DNA from: DRPG01 sp964655065
Lineage (GTDB): Bacteria > Myxococcota_A > UBA796 > GCA-2862545
Assembly: GCA_964655065.1 (NCBI GenBank)
Contig: CAZZLC010000004.1
Span: 1 to 64,000, forward strand
DNA length: 64,000 nt
Direction of reading: 5' to 3'
The position numbers were made by a program, and so were the translations under genes. Positions 35,895-44,721 of this stretch are shown piece by piece. The notes under the pieces were generated by a model. It saw nothing but the letters and a program-made list of their open reading frames with translations, was not told where the DNA came from and searched no databases. The first letter of the stretch is position 1. The number at the start of each line of letters is the position of its first letter.

Positions 35895-36698
35895 ATGACC
35901 AAGACACCTCCGCGGTTCGTTCGTCCGCCCCTTCCGCCGCGGCCTCGCCAGCGCCGGAACCACCCGGTTGCGACGCCGGACCGCAGCGCCTTTCGCGAGG
36001 CCCTCCTCAAGGTGATGGACGGCAAGACCCACTGGGCCTGGCCGCAGTTCACCTCGGGGAAGGTCGCGGCCGACCGCCTGCACCGCCACCTGGAGCAGGA
36101 GTGGGACGTCTACGTCCGTGACTTCCCCGTCCTGCTCGGACGCGCGTACGTCCAGTGCCCCCTCGCAGCGGTGCGCCGCGAGCTCGCCGAGAACCTCTAC
36201 GAGGAGGAGACCGGTGGCCTCTGCGCAGGTCGCCCTCACCCGGAGCTCTTCCTCGAGATCCCGTCCGGGCTCGGCATGGACCTCGACCGCTTCCAGCGGG
36301 TGTCGCGGGGGCCGGCGGCCCAGGCCTACCGTGACCTCCTCGACGAGTGCACCACGATCCGGGGTTGGGCGGTGGCCGTCGCCGTGACCACGATCTTCAT
36401 CGAGGGACACGCCCACGAACGACACGCGTTCGATCCGAGCGTCCCCCCGCGTCCCGAGCCGACCCTCGAGGAGCATCCGCTGGTCGTGCACTACGGTCTG
36501 CCCGTCGAGCGACTCGCGCTCGTGAAGGCCCATCGCCAGGTCGAGGGGGACCACCGCCTCGCCGCCTGGCGGATGGTCGTCGACCACACCCCCGAGGAGG
36601 AGCGACTCGCGGTGATCGAGTCGATGCAGCAGGTCCGCATCGCCTGGCTCCTCTACCGCGACGAGGTCGCCTACGTCTGTGGTCTCACGCGACCCTGA
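35895..36698 (+). CDS. PqqC/TenA-like (heme-oxygenase fold) protein
   Basis: 267 residues, all helical. After a basic proline-rich start (about 25 residues) it follows the PqqC/CADD/iron-containing-redox-enzyme pattern: an early FREALL, WPQFTSGKV, ENLYEEETGGL near 107 (a metal-ligand acid segment), ECTTIRGWAVAVAVTTIFIEGH near 155, and HYGLP further on. Members of this superfamily are oxidases such as PqqC or di-iron enzymes such as CADD and UndA. No other pqq gene is present, so PQQ synthesis is unlikely. The ATG at 35895 sits behind GGTGGGG. Function beyond a cofactor-less or di-iron oxidase is not determined. Confidence 0.7.
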   Translation: MTKTPPRFVRPPLPPRPRQRRNHPVATPDRSAFREALLKVMDGKTHWAWPQFTSGKVAADRLHRHLEQEWDVYVRDFPVLLGRAYVQCPLAAVRRELAENLYEEETGGLCAGRPHPELFLEIPSGLGMDLDRFQRVSRGPAAQAYRDLLDECTTIRGWAVAVAVTTIFIEGHAHERHAFDPSVPPRPEPTLEEHPLVVHYGLPVERLALVKAHRQVEGDHRLAAWRMVVDHTPEEERLAVIESMQQVRIAWLLYRDEVAYVCGLTRP

Positions 36699-36777
36699 GG
36701 ACGACCCCCGGGGCTCTCCATAGAGAGAGGGTCTGCCTGGAGGGTCCCTGGACACCGAGGCTCGCATCGAAGCGCTG

Positions 36778-37764
36778 TTGACCCGCGCACGCGCGCTCCG
36801 GGCCGACGGGGACCTCGCGTCGACGACCCGCGCGCTGGACGAAGCCGCTCGGATCGGAGACGAGCTCGACGCCGACCACCCGCTGCGCCGAAAGACCCGG
36901 TGGCGGCTCGCCAAGGTCCACCACGACGCTCGAAGGCCCGATCTGGCCCTCACCGCGCTCGAGCCCCTCTTCGAGGCCGACGATCCCTTTCTCGGCTACC
37001 CGACGGGCCTGGACGCGGTGGGTCCCCTGGCCGTGCAGGCGTGGCACCGCGGCGGCTACGGCGACCTTCGGGTGGATCGACTCTTCCAGGCCGTCGAGCA
37101 GGCGGTTGCGGGAGACCCGGTCCGGGCGACACAGGCTCGACTGCAGCGGCTGTGGGCCCGAGCGTGCCGAGGGGATCGGCACGGGCTGGCGCAGGAGCTC
37201 GAGGCGTTCGCGAGGCTCGAGCCAGGCGCGTTCGCCGACGGGCCCTCACGACATCCCCGTGCCCTCGATGCAGCGGGCTCCCTCCCCTGGCTGCAGCTGG
37301 ACGCGGCGCGGACCGTGCTCCGCGCCGCGCCCTGGGCCCGTGACCCCGCGCTAGGCGCCCCCGCCGGGGACCACGTCGGAGACGCGGCCCCCCCCCCCGG
37401 CCTCGAACGGACCGGGGAGATCTGGTTTCTCGAGCCGATCGCGCTGGTCCGCCGACGGCTCGGTCGCCCGGATCCGGACGACTACGCAACGGCCTGGTTC
37501 GCGCTGGCCGGACGCATCGACTACCCCCGTCGGGCCTACCACCACCGGGTCGCCCTCGCCGAGGCCGCGAGAGCCGTCGATCCCGACCGCACGGTGCTGC
37601 GCTACCGCGAAGCCGCCACGGTGGCTCGGGAGTCCGACCATGGCCCCGAGTGGATCGTCGACGCGACGATCCAGGCGGGCGACCGGGCGGAGGCCCGCGC
37701 GCTGGTCGCGCGCTACGGGCTGGAGGTCTTCGGGCCGAGCTTGTCGGACACGTCGCTCACGTAG
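36778..37764 (+). CDS. Unknown TPR-like protein with a C11 tract
   Basis: 328 residues from the TTG, but coding pattern continues upstream (LDTEARIEALL), and a CTG at 36748 behind GGAGGG may be the true start. The chain is helical, with repeat-like pairs (DLASTTRALDEAARIGDE; RRAYHHRVALAEAARAVDPD), so TPR-like. No signal peptide. A run of eleven C at 37388-37398 codes for Pro-Pro-Pro in the middle; a one-base slip would shift the frame and end the protein early. The stop lies 52 bases inside the facing TolB-like gene. It follows the PqqC-like gene by about 80 bases and may be co-transcribed. Confidence 0.6.
   Translation: MTRARALRADGDLASTTRALDEAARIGDELDADHPLRRKTRWRLAKVHHDARRPDLALTALEPLFEADDPFLGYPTGLDAVGPLAVQAWHRGGYGDLRVDRLFQAVEQAVAGDPVRATQARLQRLWARACRGDRHGLAQELEAFARLEPGAFADGPSRHPRALDAAGSLPWLQLDAARTVLRAAPWARDPALGAPAGDHVGDAAPPPGLERTGEIWFLEPIALVRRRLGRPDPDDYATAWFALAGRIDYPRRAYHHRVALAEAARAVDPDRTVLRYREAATVARESDHGPEWIVDATIQAGDRAEARALVARYGLEVFGPSLSDTSLT
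37388..37398 (+). repeat. Homopolymer tract of eleven cytosines
   Basis: The tract begins after GACGCGG and ends at GGCCTC, inside a coding frame. Poly-C/G tracts of this length are slippage-prone and, in some pathogens, switch genes on and off. It could equally be a miscounted homopolymer in the assembly. Confidence 0.8.
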
Positions 37765-38774
37765 AGGAATCGCCACTCGCTGCCCGACGCGGGGAGGGCG
37801 GTGTAGGCGAGGAGCGTGCGCGACCCCTGCCGCCCGAACGCGGGCTCGGCCACGGCGGTGAACGCGGTCTCGAGCGCCACCGAACCGCTGCCGTCGACCC
37901 GCGTGATCATCACGTCCTGGGCCTTCGCGGGCTCTTGATACGCGAACGCGGCGAAGCGCCCATCGGGAGACAGCGCGGGCCGCGCCCGTAGCGGCAGCCG
38001 GACGTCCCTGGCGAGCACGCGCGTGGTGCCGTCGCGCACGCTCACGAGGTCCCAGTGCTCCTCGCCCCTCGAGCCGTCGAAGAAGACGACCGCGCCGTCG
38101 GCGGCGTAGACCGGCCGGGTCTGGTCACCGTGCCCCCCGGCGAGCTGGCGCTCGATGCCCGAGGTGACCTCGATCTCGAAGACGTCCTCGCCCCCGCTGC
38201 GCTCGCGCGAGAACACCACCCGCCGCCCGTCACCCGAGAACGCGGGGTAGGACTCCGCCTCGGGTGACCGGGTCAACACGGCGACCGCGCCGGTGCGCGT
38301 GTCGCGGGTCTGCAGGTCGGCCTGTCCCGATGCGTCGGTCACGAAGACGAGCTTGTCGCCCCGCGGTGAGAGCATGGCCTGGGTGAGGTTGCCCGAGAGC
38401 TGCTGGTTCGAGATGTACTCGGCGGCCGAGCCGTTCAGCCCCCGACGGTAGTAGAGCCGGTACTTGCCTCCGGGGTTGCTCGCCTCGAAGATCACGAAGC
38501 CCTCGGGATGCCACACCGGGCTCGCTGCGATGCGGCCCCGGCTCCCGAAGGGGGAAGTTGCGCCAGGCAAGGCGACCTTCACCGCGAGACCGGTGGCCTC
38601 GGAGCCCGACAGGCTGGCGAGGTAGAGGTCGACGTCGCCCTGGTAGGGGTTGACCTCGAAGGCGAGCGCACCACCATCGGTCGAGAACACCGGGTTGTAG
38701 GCGTGCCCGTCTGCCGCGTAGGAGACCTTTCCGGCGAGGGCGGTGGAAAGCCACCCGATCAGGACCACGATCAT
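37713..38774 (-). CDS. TolB-like beta-propeller protein
   Basis: 353 residues with a signal peptide (MIVVLIGWLSTALAG). Repeats of about 45 residues contain the PD40/TolB pattern: YNPVFSTDGGALAFE, SPRGDKLVFVTD, YPAFSGDGRRVVFSRE, TRPVYAADGAVVFFD, RPALSPDGRFAAFAY. It should fold as a six-bladed propeller in the periplasm, like TolB, which binds partner proteins in the envelope. Pal, TolA and TolQ are not nearby, so it is not the housekeeping tolB. AGGAG precedes the ATG. It is the last gene of the eleven-gene ABC operon and overlaps the facing unknown gene by 52 bases. Confidence 0.82.
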   Translation of the reverse strand: MIVVLIGWLSTALAGKVSYAADGHAYNPVFSTDGGALAFEVNPYQGDVDLYLASLSGSEATGLAVKVALPGATSPFGSRGRIAASPVWHPEGFVIFEASNPGGKYRLYYRRGLNGSAAEYISNQQLSGNLTQAMLSPRGDKLVFVTDASGQADLQTRDTRTGAVAVLTRSPEAESYPAFSGDGRRVVFSRERSGGEDVFEIEVTSGIERQLAGGHGDQTRPVYAADGAVVFFDGSRGEEHWDLVSVRDGTTRVLARDVRLPLRARPALSPDGRFAAFAYQEPAKAQDVMITRVDGSGSVALETAFTAVAEPAFGRQGSRTLLAYTALPASGSEWRFLYVSDVSDKLGPKTSSP

Positions 38775-38787
38775 GGCAACTCCTGGC

Positions 38788-39936
38788 TCAACCGTCGAAG
38801 CGCGGGACGCGGGGCACGAGGCCCACCCGGAGGCCGAGGGTGAGGTAGGACCGGGCACCGTCCGTCTGCCAGCTGCCCCCGAGCTCGACCAGCCCCTGGA
38901 GATCGCCGACGTCGAAGGGGCAGAATCCGCCCCAGGCCTGCAGTCCGAGCCCGTAGGCCCGGCCCGCGAATCGGATGTCCTCGCGGGGCTGCGAGGTGGG
39001 GTCCTGGCCACGGTCGAACCACGACGCCACCCCCGTGCCCGTGCCGACGATCACCTGGTACTGCGGACCGACGGCGAGCCGCGCCGCTCCCGGCCGCACG
39101 ACGAGCAGGGACCACGCCGCGACGGCGTGCATGGTGTCGAGCCCATAGCCTCCGGCGTACCCGAGCCCCGCGGCCACCGCGATGGCGGGCTCCCGGTACC
39201 CGAGTCCGAGCTCGATCCCCCCGGCCACGGTCGCGCCGAACAGCGAGACGCTGGCCGGGGAGAACTGGTGCTCGCCGTCGGCGAGCGTGGTCACCCGGTC
39301 GGTCTCGGGGCTCCCGAGCCAGGTCGGACCGAGGTGGACCACGGGTCCACGGTAGCGGAGCCGCCGCGACGCCTCTCCCTGCGGCGAGCTCCCGCGACGA
39401 GGAAGCACCACCCGCACCGCCTCGGCCCGGGCCTCGACGACGAAGGACACGTCACTCACGGTGTACTCGCCCGTGGGGAGCAGTCCGTCGAAGGCGCCGG
39501 TCTCGGCCAGCACGTCGCGCGCCCAGGCGATGGCTCGCTGCTGGTCGGGCGCGAAGGGCATCGTCTCGCGCCGGAGCTCCGGAGGGCGACGAGGATCCCC
39601 GGTGATCACCACGCGCCCGAAGCTCTCGGTGACCGCGTCCAGCTGCCGCTGCACGTCGGGATCGGCGCCCGACTCGTAGGCGAGGGCGAGCCGCTCGGTG
39701 CGCTCGAGCGCCTTGCCGAGCATCCGCGCCGCCTCGGCGGCGAGCACGTGCTGCTCGGGACGCAGTTCGCAGCGGGTCTTCAGCAGGCTCTGGTAGGACC
39801 GCTCGACCCCCGACCAGACGTTGCGCTCGGCGAGGCGCGTCTGCTCTCCGGAGAGCCTCTGATACTCGGCCTCGTCGCACGCCCACGCCGGGGCGTGCAG
39901 CGCCACTCCGAGGGCCATCAGAACGCAGGACCTCAC
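38788..39936 (-). CDS. Exported protein of the ABC operon, possible outer-membrane or surface protein
   Basis: 382 residues. GGGAGG precedes the GTG, which overlaps the ATPase stop (GTGA). Signal peptide (VLMALGVALHAPAWA). Residues about 20-130 are helical (EYQRLSGEQTRLAERN; EAARMLGKALERTERLALAY), and residues about 160-382 are strands alternating polar and hydrophobic, with many Gly and Tyr (GIELGLGYREPAIAVAAGLGY; YLTLGLRVGLVP), ending in a terminal strand. This is the look of a small outer-membrane beta-barrel with a periplasmic head, but no known family fits. It may be the outer-membrane part of the uptake system. Confidence 0.55.
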   Translation of the reverse strand: MRSCVLMALGVALHAPAWACDEAEYQRLSGEQTRLAERNVWSGVERSYQSLLKTRCELRPEQHVLAAEAARMLGKALERTERLALAYESGADPDVQRQLDAVTESFGRVVITGDPRRPPELRRETMPFAPDQQRAIAWARDVLAETGAFDGLLPTGEYTVSDVSFVVEARAEAVRVVLPRRGSSPQGEASRRLRYRGPVVHLGPTWLGSPETDRVTTLADGEHQFSPASVSLFGATVAGGIELGLGYREPAIAVAAGLGYAGGYGLDTMHAVAAWSLLVVRPGAARLAVGPQYQVIVGTGTGVASWFDRGQDPTSQPREDIRFAGRAYGLGLQAWGGFCPFDVGDLQGLVELGGSWQTDGARSYLTLGLRVGLVPRVPRFDG

Positions 39937-40685
39937 GGCGCCTCCCTTCGGTGGGACCAAGGGTCGAAGAGCTGCCGCGCGTGCGGGTGGGTCGGCTCCC
40001 CATCCGGGAGACGAACCTCGTCGATCACGCGGCCCTCCCGCATCACGACGGCGCGCCCGCACCACCGGCGCGCGTGCCGCATATCGTGGGTCACGAACAG
40101 GCACCCGGAACCGGCGGGAAGATGGCCGAACAGGTCCGCGAGGACCTGATCCTGGCGATCGGACTCGAGACCCGACGTGGGCTCGTCGGCGACCACCAGT
40201 CGCGGCGACAACGCGAACACCCGGGCCAGCGTCACGCGTCGCTGCTCCCCTCCCGACAGCTCCCGGGGCAGCGCCGCCCTCCGATGCCCGAGTCCGAGCG
40301 AACCCAGCAGCGCGATGGCCCGGGCCGTCGCGTCACGACGATCCCGTCCCCCGAGCACCCGGAACGTCTCGACGAGGTGCTCGACCACGGTCTGCTGGGG
40401 ATCCAACGCGGACAGGGCGTCCTGCGGGACGTACTGCACCTCGCGGCGAAGCGCGCGTCGCTCCGCCGGCGTCCGCTCGCTCCAGGTCCGCCCGTCGATC
40501 AGGACCTCCCCTGCGCTCGGGGCCTGGAGCCCCAGGGCACACCGCGCGACGGTCGTCTTGCCGGACCCGGACTGGCCCACCAGGGCCACCGCCTCTCCCG
40601 GTTCGATGGTCAGCGACAGGTCGTCGACCGCCACGATGCGGCCGGGGTAGGTCACTCCGAGGCCCCGGATCTTCACCAGGCTCAT
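39933..40685 (-). CDS. Peptide-type ABC transporter ATP-binding protein (DppF/OppF-like)
   Basis: 250 residues. Walker A GQSGSGKTT near 38, Q-loop YVPQDALSALDP near 90, signature LSGGEQRR near 146, Walker B LVVADEPTSGLE near 167, and switch histidine VTHD near 200. SALDP in the Q-loop is typical of the oligopeptide/dipeptide/nickel subfamily. It energises import together with the other ATPase. The C-terminal extension of OppF that follows peptide ABC motifs is short here. It overlaps both neighbours by four bases. Confidence 0.92.
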   Translation of the reverse strand: MSLVKIRGLGVTYPGRIVAVDDLSLTIEPGEAVALVGQSGSGKTTVARCALGLQAPSAGEVLIDGRTWSERTPAERRALRREVQYVPQDALSALDPQQTVVEHLVETFRVLGGRDRRDATARAIALLGSLGLGHRRAALPRELSGGEQRRVTLARVFALSPRLVVADEPTSGLESDRQDQVLADLFGHLPAGSGCLFVTHDMRHARRWCGRAVVMREGRVIDEVRLPDGEPTHPHARQLFDPWSHRREAP

Positions 40686-41395
40686 CGTGCCCCCAAGTCG
40701 ACGACGGTCGCGGCGATGCGCTCGACGATCTCGGTCGAGTGCGAGACGAGCCACAGCGCCACGCGCTCCTCTTCGGCGAGGGCTTGCAGGAGCTCGACGA
40801 TGGTGCGCCGGGTGATCGGGTCGAGTCCCGCTTCGGGCTCGTCGGCGACGAGGATCGCGGGTTCCGGGGCCAGGGCGACCGCCAGTGCGGCGCGCTGGGC
40901 CATTCCCCCGGACAGCTCCCGAGGGAGGGCTCGGGCCACGGCGGGCTCGAGCCCTACCCGCGCGAGGAGTGCCCGGATGGCATCGGCCTCGGACGCGGGC
41001 CGGGTCGACCGGCGACGCAGGGCCATCGCGAGCTGCCAGCCCAGGGTTCGTCCCGGGTTGAGCGCGGTGGCGGCCGCCTGCGGCGCATACGAGAGAACTC
41101 GGCCGCGGAGCGGGCGCATGCGCCGAGAGAGTCGTCGATGGGCCCGTGCTCCTCCCCCGGCCACCCCCGCGAACAGGTCACCCTCGGCGTGGGCGGGGAG
41201 CCAGAGGGAGCCGCGCTCGAGCCCGGGGGCGACGTCGATCACCCCCATCGCCGCCCTGGCGGACAGCGACTTGCCGGCCCCCGACGGGCCGACCAGGGCG
41301 GTGACCTGCCCGCGTACGAGACGCAGCGAGACCCCGTCGACGAGCCGACGCTCCGGGGTGCGGATGGCCAGATCCTCGAGGATCAGCACGTCCAT
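40682..41395 (-). CDS. Peptide-type ABC transporter ATP-binding protein (DppD/OppD-like)
   Basis: 237 residues. Walker A GPSGAGKSL near 36, Q-loop SYAPQAAATALNP near 100, signature ELSGGMAQRAALAVAL near 157 (the GGMxQR form of the D-type subunit), Walker B ILVADEPEAGLDP near 183, switch VSHS near 215. The final asparagine or aspartate of the usual H-loop neighbourhood is changed to Ser-Thr (SHSTE). OppD normally carries an extra C-terminal Fe-S binding region of about 80 residues; this protein ends without it. The ATG shares one base with the permease stop (TGATG). Confidence 0.9.
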   Translation of the reverse strand: MDVLILEDLAIRTPERRLVDGVSLRLVRGQVTALVGPSGAGKSLSARAAMGVIDVAPGLERGSLWLPAHAEGDLFAGVAGGGARAHRRLSRRMRPLRGRVLSYAPQAAATALNPGRTLGWQLAMALRRRSTRPASEADAIRALLARVGLEPAVARALPRELSGGMAQRAALAVALAPEPAILVADEPEAGLDPITRRTIVELLQALAEEERVALWLVSHSTEIVERIAATVVDLGAR

Positions 41396-42213
41396 CAGCG
41401 GGTCCCCGTCGCGATGCGCAGGCTCGTGGCGATGGACGCGGTCCCGCCCAGCAGGAGCAGTCCGAGCGCCGCCGCGTGCCACAGCGGGAGCCCGAGCAGC
41501 GCCTTGTAGCCCTCGTAGAGCACCACGGCCCAGCTGTGCTCCTCCGCCGAGTGGGTGAACGAGGGCTCGTCGAGGGCGATGGCCAGGTAGGACAGGGAGA
41601 CCTCGAGAAAGACGACCTGCATGGCGACGTCGGCGCTCTGACGCGCGATCACGGGCCGCAGGTTGAGGCCCACCACGTGCAGCCCGTAGACGCGGACCCA
41701 CGAGAATCCGTGGGCTCGCAGCGCCTCCACGAACCGCTCGGCCCCGATCCGGCCCGCGGTGGCCGCCGACTCGTCCATGGCTCCGGGCGCGGCGAGCAGG
41801 GCCCAGGTGACGGCGATCGGGGTGAGCGTCTGCCAGTCTCGCGGAAGCAGCAGCGCGACCACGAGAACCACGACGAGCCGAGGGAGCGCGCCGACGCCCT
41901 CGGAGAGCGCGGTGAGCACGCGGTCGACGAACGAACCGGCCGTGCAGCGAACGAGCCCCGCCACCGTCGCCGCGAGGGCGACCAACCCGGCGGCGAGCAC
42001 CGTGGGTCCCGCGAGGATGCGAGCCCCCTGCAGCGCGATGCCGAGCAGCGGAACGCCTCGACCGTCGGCCCCGAAGGGAGGGAGGACCCAGGGGGGAGCC
42101 GCTGCGATCCCCGGGTCGGGCGCGGGCAGGCGTTCGGGCGCACTCGCAGCCGCGACCGCGAAGATGGTGAGGCCGATCAGCGCCCACGCGCCGTGGAGAC
42201 TCCTCGCCGTCAC
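41395..42213 (-). CDS. Peptide-type ABC permease 2 (DppC/OppC-like)
   Basis: 272 residues with about six hydrophobic helices. The segment MDESAATAGRIGAERFVEALRAHGFSWVRVYGLHVV near residues 155-190 includes the EAA-type loop (E, A, G at the expected spacing) that contacts the ATPase. The N-terminal helix is followed by a periplasmic loop (PAPDPGIAAAPPWVLPPFGADGRG) as in the DppC group, which often holds PFGTDxxGRD; here PFGADGRG. It overlaps permease 1 by four bases (GTGA). Confidence 0.88.
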   Translation of the reverse strand: MTARSLHGAWALIGLTIFAVAAASAPERLPAPDPGIAAAPPWVLPPFGADGRGVPLLGIALQGARILAGPTVLAAGLVALAATVAGLVRCTAGSFVDRVLTALSEGVGALPRLVVVLVVALLLPRDWQTLTPIAVTWALLAAPGAMDESAATAGRIGAERFVEALRAHGFSWVRVYGLHVVGLNLRPVIARQSADVAMQVVFLEVSLSYLAIALDEPSFTHSAEEHSWAVVLYEGYKALLGLPLWHAAALGLLLLGGTASIATSLRIATGTR

Positions 42214-43139
42214 GACAGTCCCCGGGGCACCCGGTGGACCCAGGCGGCGACCAGAGCGTCCAGCGCGGCCTGCCCGAGGAGCAGGGCCGTCGACAGCAGC
42301 GCGATGATCCAGGTCGTGGCGAGCACGAGGCCCAGGTCCTGGCGGAGGGTGCCGACGAAGAGCAGCTGCCCCAGGCCCTCGATGCCGAGTACCACCTCGA
42401 CCACCACCGCCCCCGAGAGCAGGCCGAGGACGCGGGCACGCCACTGTCGCGCGAGGGCCGGCAGCACGTTGGGCAGCGCGTTCGCCCAGGGCGACTCCCC
42501 ACGCAGACGGGCCATGGTGACGTAGCGACGGGTCCACTCCCGCGCGAAGGTCTCGCGAGTTCCCACGACCGCGCCCCACAGACCGCGATCCGCGAGAACC
42601 AGGGCGAGCACGCCGAGCGCGAGGCGCCACCGTCCGGCCACCCCGTCGTAGGACAGCAGGCCGTAGGTGAGCTCGACCCACGCCGCGGCCGCGAGCGAAA
42701 CGATGACCGCCGGTACGGTGCCCACGACCTGCCACAGCGCGTCGAACCGGCTGGCCGAACGCACCAGCCCGAGGACGCTTCCCAGCAACAGCCCGAGGGT
42801 GGCGGATCCGACCAGCGCCAACGTATTGGGCACGGCGTCGGCGAGCAGGCTCGTGACGGGGACTCCCGGCATCACCCGCCACGAACGGCCGAGGTCCCCG
42901 GTCAGCGCGGCTCCTGTCCAGTCGACGTAGAAGCTCGCGGGGCCACGGTCGAGGTTCCAGGCTCGCGCGAGCGCCTCGGTGCCCTCGCAGATCTCGGGAG
43001 GACAGAGGATGTCCGCGGGGTCGCCAGGCAGCGCCCACAGGGCCAGCGTGATCGCTGCCGTCACCACGAACGGCAGCCCGAGAGCCCCCAGAGCCACGGA
43101 CCAGGGGGGCGGAGCCGGGGCCTCGGCTCGGTCCGCCAT
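42210..43139 (-). CDS. Peptide-type ABC permease 1 (DppB/OppB-like)
   Basis: 309 residues. An N-terminal helix (PFVVTAAITLALWALPGDP) ends in PGDP, the DppB signature, followed by a periplasmic loop with LDRGPASFYVDWTGAALTGDLGRSW, matching the LGLDxPxxxxYxxWLxxxxxGDLGxS pattern. Five more membrane helices follow, with the EAA loop around TRRYVTMARLRGESPWANALPNVLPAL. It forms a heterodimer with permease 2. Its ATG is one base away from the substrate-binding protein stop. Confidence 0.9.
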   Translation of the reverse strand: MADRAEAPAPPPWSVALGALGLPFVVTAAITLALWALPGDPADILCPPEICEGTEALARAWNLDRGPASFYVDWTGAALTGDLGRSWRVMPGVPVTSLLADAVPNTLALVGSATLGLLLGSVLGLVRSASRFDALWQVVGTVPAVIVSLAAAAWVELTYGLLSYDGVAGRWRLALGVLALVLADRGLWGAVVGTRETFAREWTRRYVTMARLRGESPWANALPNVLPALARQWRARVLGLLSGAVVVEVVLGIEGLGQLLFVGTLRQDLGLVLATTWIIALLSTALLLGQAALDALVAAWVHRVPRGLS

Positions 43140-43140
43140 C

Positions 43141-44709
43141 TCACATCCGCCAGTCGTCGAACTCGCTGAAGTAGAAGTACGGCGCGATGACGTTGTCACG
43201 GACCTCGTTGCGCCATGCCGACTTCGTGTCGAGCTTCCAGAGGAAGAGGTAGGGCAGATCCTCGGCGAGCAAGGCGTGCAGGGCGTGGTAGGCGTCCTGC
43301 GCCTCGGTGTCGGTCCGCGCGGCGTCGAACGCCTCGAGCAGCTCGTCGACAGCGGGGTTCTCGTAGCCGAAGAGGTTGAGCGAGCCCTCGGTACCGGTTC
43401 GGGAGTGGAAGAGGTCGCCAACCTCCTCGACGAGCCCGAACGACCACTTGCCGATCAGCATGTCGTACTCTCCGGCCAGCCGGCCGGTGATGGCCTGCTG
43501 AACCCAGGCGTCGGACGACTCCCGGTACACGGTGGTCTCGAACCCGGCCTCTCGGAGCTGGTTGCCGACCTGCACGAGCAGGTCCGGCGCCTCGGGCCCG
43601 AGTGCGGCGTTGATGCCGATCCGGAGCGGGATCGGTCGTCCGTCGATTCGCCAGCGCCCCTTGGACCAGCGCGCCCCGGCCTCCGCCATGAGGGCCTTGG
43701 CCTTGTCGTAGTCGGCCCGAACCACCTCCTCGACGCTGTGGTTGTAGTAGGGCGAGGACGGCACGAAGGGCCCGGAGATGAACTGGCACGGCGGGTTCAC
43801 CGCCCCGGGCTTCACCCCGATCGTGAGCTCCCGTAGCTTCTCGCGGTCGAGGAAGCGGTCGAGCGCCTGGCGGATGCGGCGATCGGCCACCGTGCGTGGA
43901 TTGATGGCGACAAACCACCAGGAGCGGAGATCGTAGGACTTCAGCGAGGCGTCTTCCGACGCGTTGATGTCCTGGCGCAGCGGAGGCGTCACCGCCACCA
44001 TGCCCTGGACGGCCCCCAGCATCACGTTGCGGACCTGGACTTGAGGGTCGCCGCCCTGGCTCGTGGCCACCCGGTCGATCTTGGTCTGGTAGTGGACGTT
44101 GTCGACCCGCCGAAGCGTCAGCGCACGCGACGACCGCTCGGCCCGGAGAGGGCCCGAGCCGATCGGGGCGTTCGCAAAGGGAAGATCGGGCCGGATCGCT
44201 GTCGAGTCGAAGGCGTGCCGTGGAAGCACCCGGAACTGCAGCCGCTCCTTCTTGTTGTAGAAGGGCCGAGCGAACTCGACGACCACGGCGTGCTCCTTCT
44301 TGAGCACCTCACAGCCCGCGAGCACCTCGCGGTACCCCTGGGCGACGGTCGAGGGCGTTCGCCGATCGAGCATCGCGTCGATCGTGAAGCACACGTCGCC
44401 CGGACCGAGACGCTTGCCGTCGTGCCACCGGACCCCCTGGCGGAGCACCAGCTTCAGTCCGTCCTCTCCCACGTCCTCGTCGCGCTCGACGAGTCGCGAC
44501 AGCAGCTGGTTGGTGATGGCCGACCGGTAGTACAGCCGATCGAACACCAGCTCCTGCGCTCGCTGATCGACCATCGTGCGTGCGAACAGCGGGTTCAGGG
44601 AGGAGGGCAGCGACTCGTCGTAGTACGCGATCGAGCTGCCCGCGAGCAGGCTCGTCATCAGGACGGCCCCCGCCGCCAGCAGCGCGCTTCGAATCGTCGT
44701 CGGCACCAC
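43141..44709 (-). CDS. ABC transporter substrate-binding protein, family 5 (Dpp/Opp type)
   Basis: 522 residues with a signal peptide (IRSALLAAGAVLMTSLLAG). Family 5 landmarks are LNPLFARTMVD near 37, LVLRQGVRWHDGKRLGPGDVCFTIDAMLD near 87-115, and IRQALDRFLDREKL near 280. It normally captures oligopeptides or related solutes in the periplasm. AGGAG stands six bases before the GTG. It is not a lipoprotein, as no lipobox cysteine is seen. It lies between the four accessory exported genes (12-base gap) and permease 1. Confidence 0.92.
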   Translation of the reverse strand: MVPTTIRSALLAAGAVLMTSLLAGSSIAYYDESLPSSLNPLFARTMVDQRAQELVFDRLYYRSAITNQLLSRLVERDEDVGEDGLKLVLRQGVRWHDGKRLGPGDVCFTIDAMLDRRTPSTVAQGYREVLAGCEVLKKEHAVVVEFARPFYNKKERLQFRVLPRHAFDSTAIRPDLPFANAPIGSGPLRAERSSRALTLRRVDNVHYQTKIDRVATSQGGDPQVQVRNVMLGAVQGMVAVTPPLRQDINASEDASLKSYDLRSWWFVAINPRTVADRRIRQALDRFLDREKLRELTIGVKPGAVNPPCQFISGPFVPSSPYYNHSVEEVVRADYDKAKALMAEAGARWSKGRWRIDGRPIPLRIGINAALGPEAPDLLVQVGNQLREAGFETTVYRESSDAWVQQAITGRLAGEYDMLIGKWSFGLVEEVGDLFHSRTGTEGSLNLFGYENPAVDELLEAFDAARTDTEAQDAYHALHALLAEDLPYLFLWKLDTKSAWRNEVRDNVIAPYFYFSEFDDWRM

Positions 44710-44721
44710 GCGGATCTCCTC

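Noticed and set aside
35895..36698. PQQ biosynthesis cluster
   Set aside because: No pqqA, B, D or E gene around the PqqC-like protein.
37713..38774. Housekeeping tolB of the Tol-Pal system
   Set aside because: Neighbours are ABC-transporter genes; tolQ, tolR, tolA and pal are absent.
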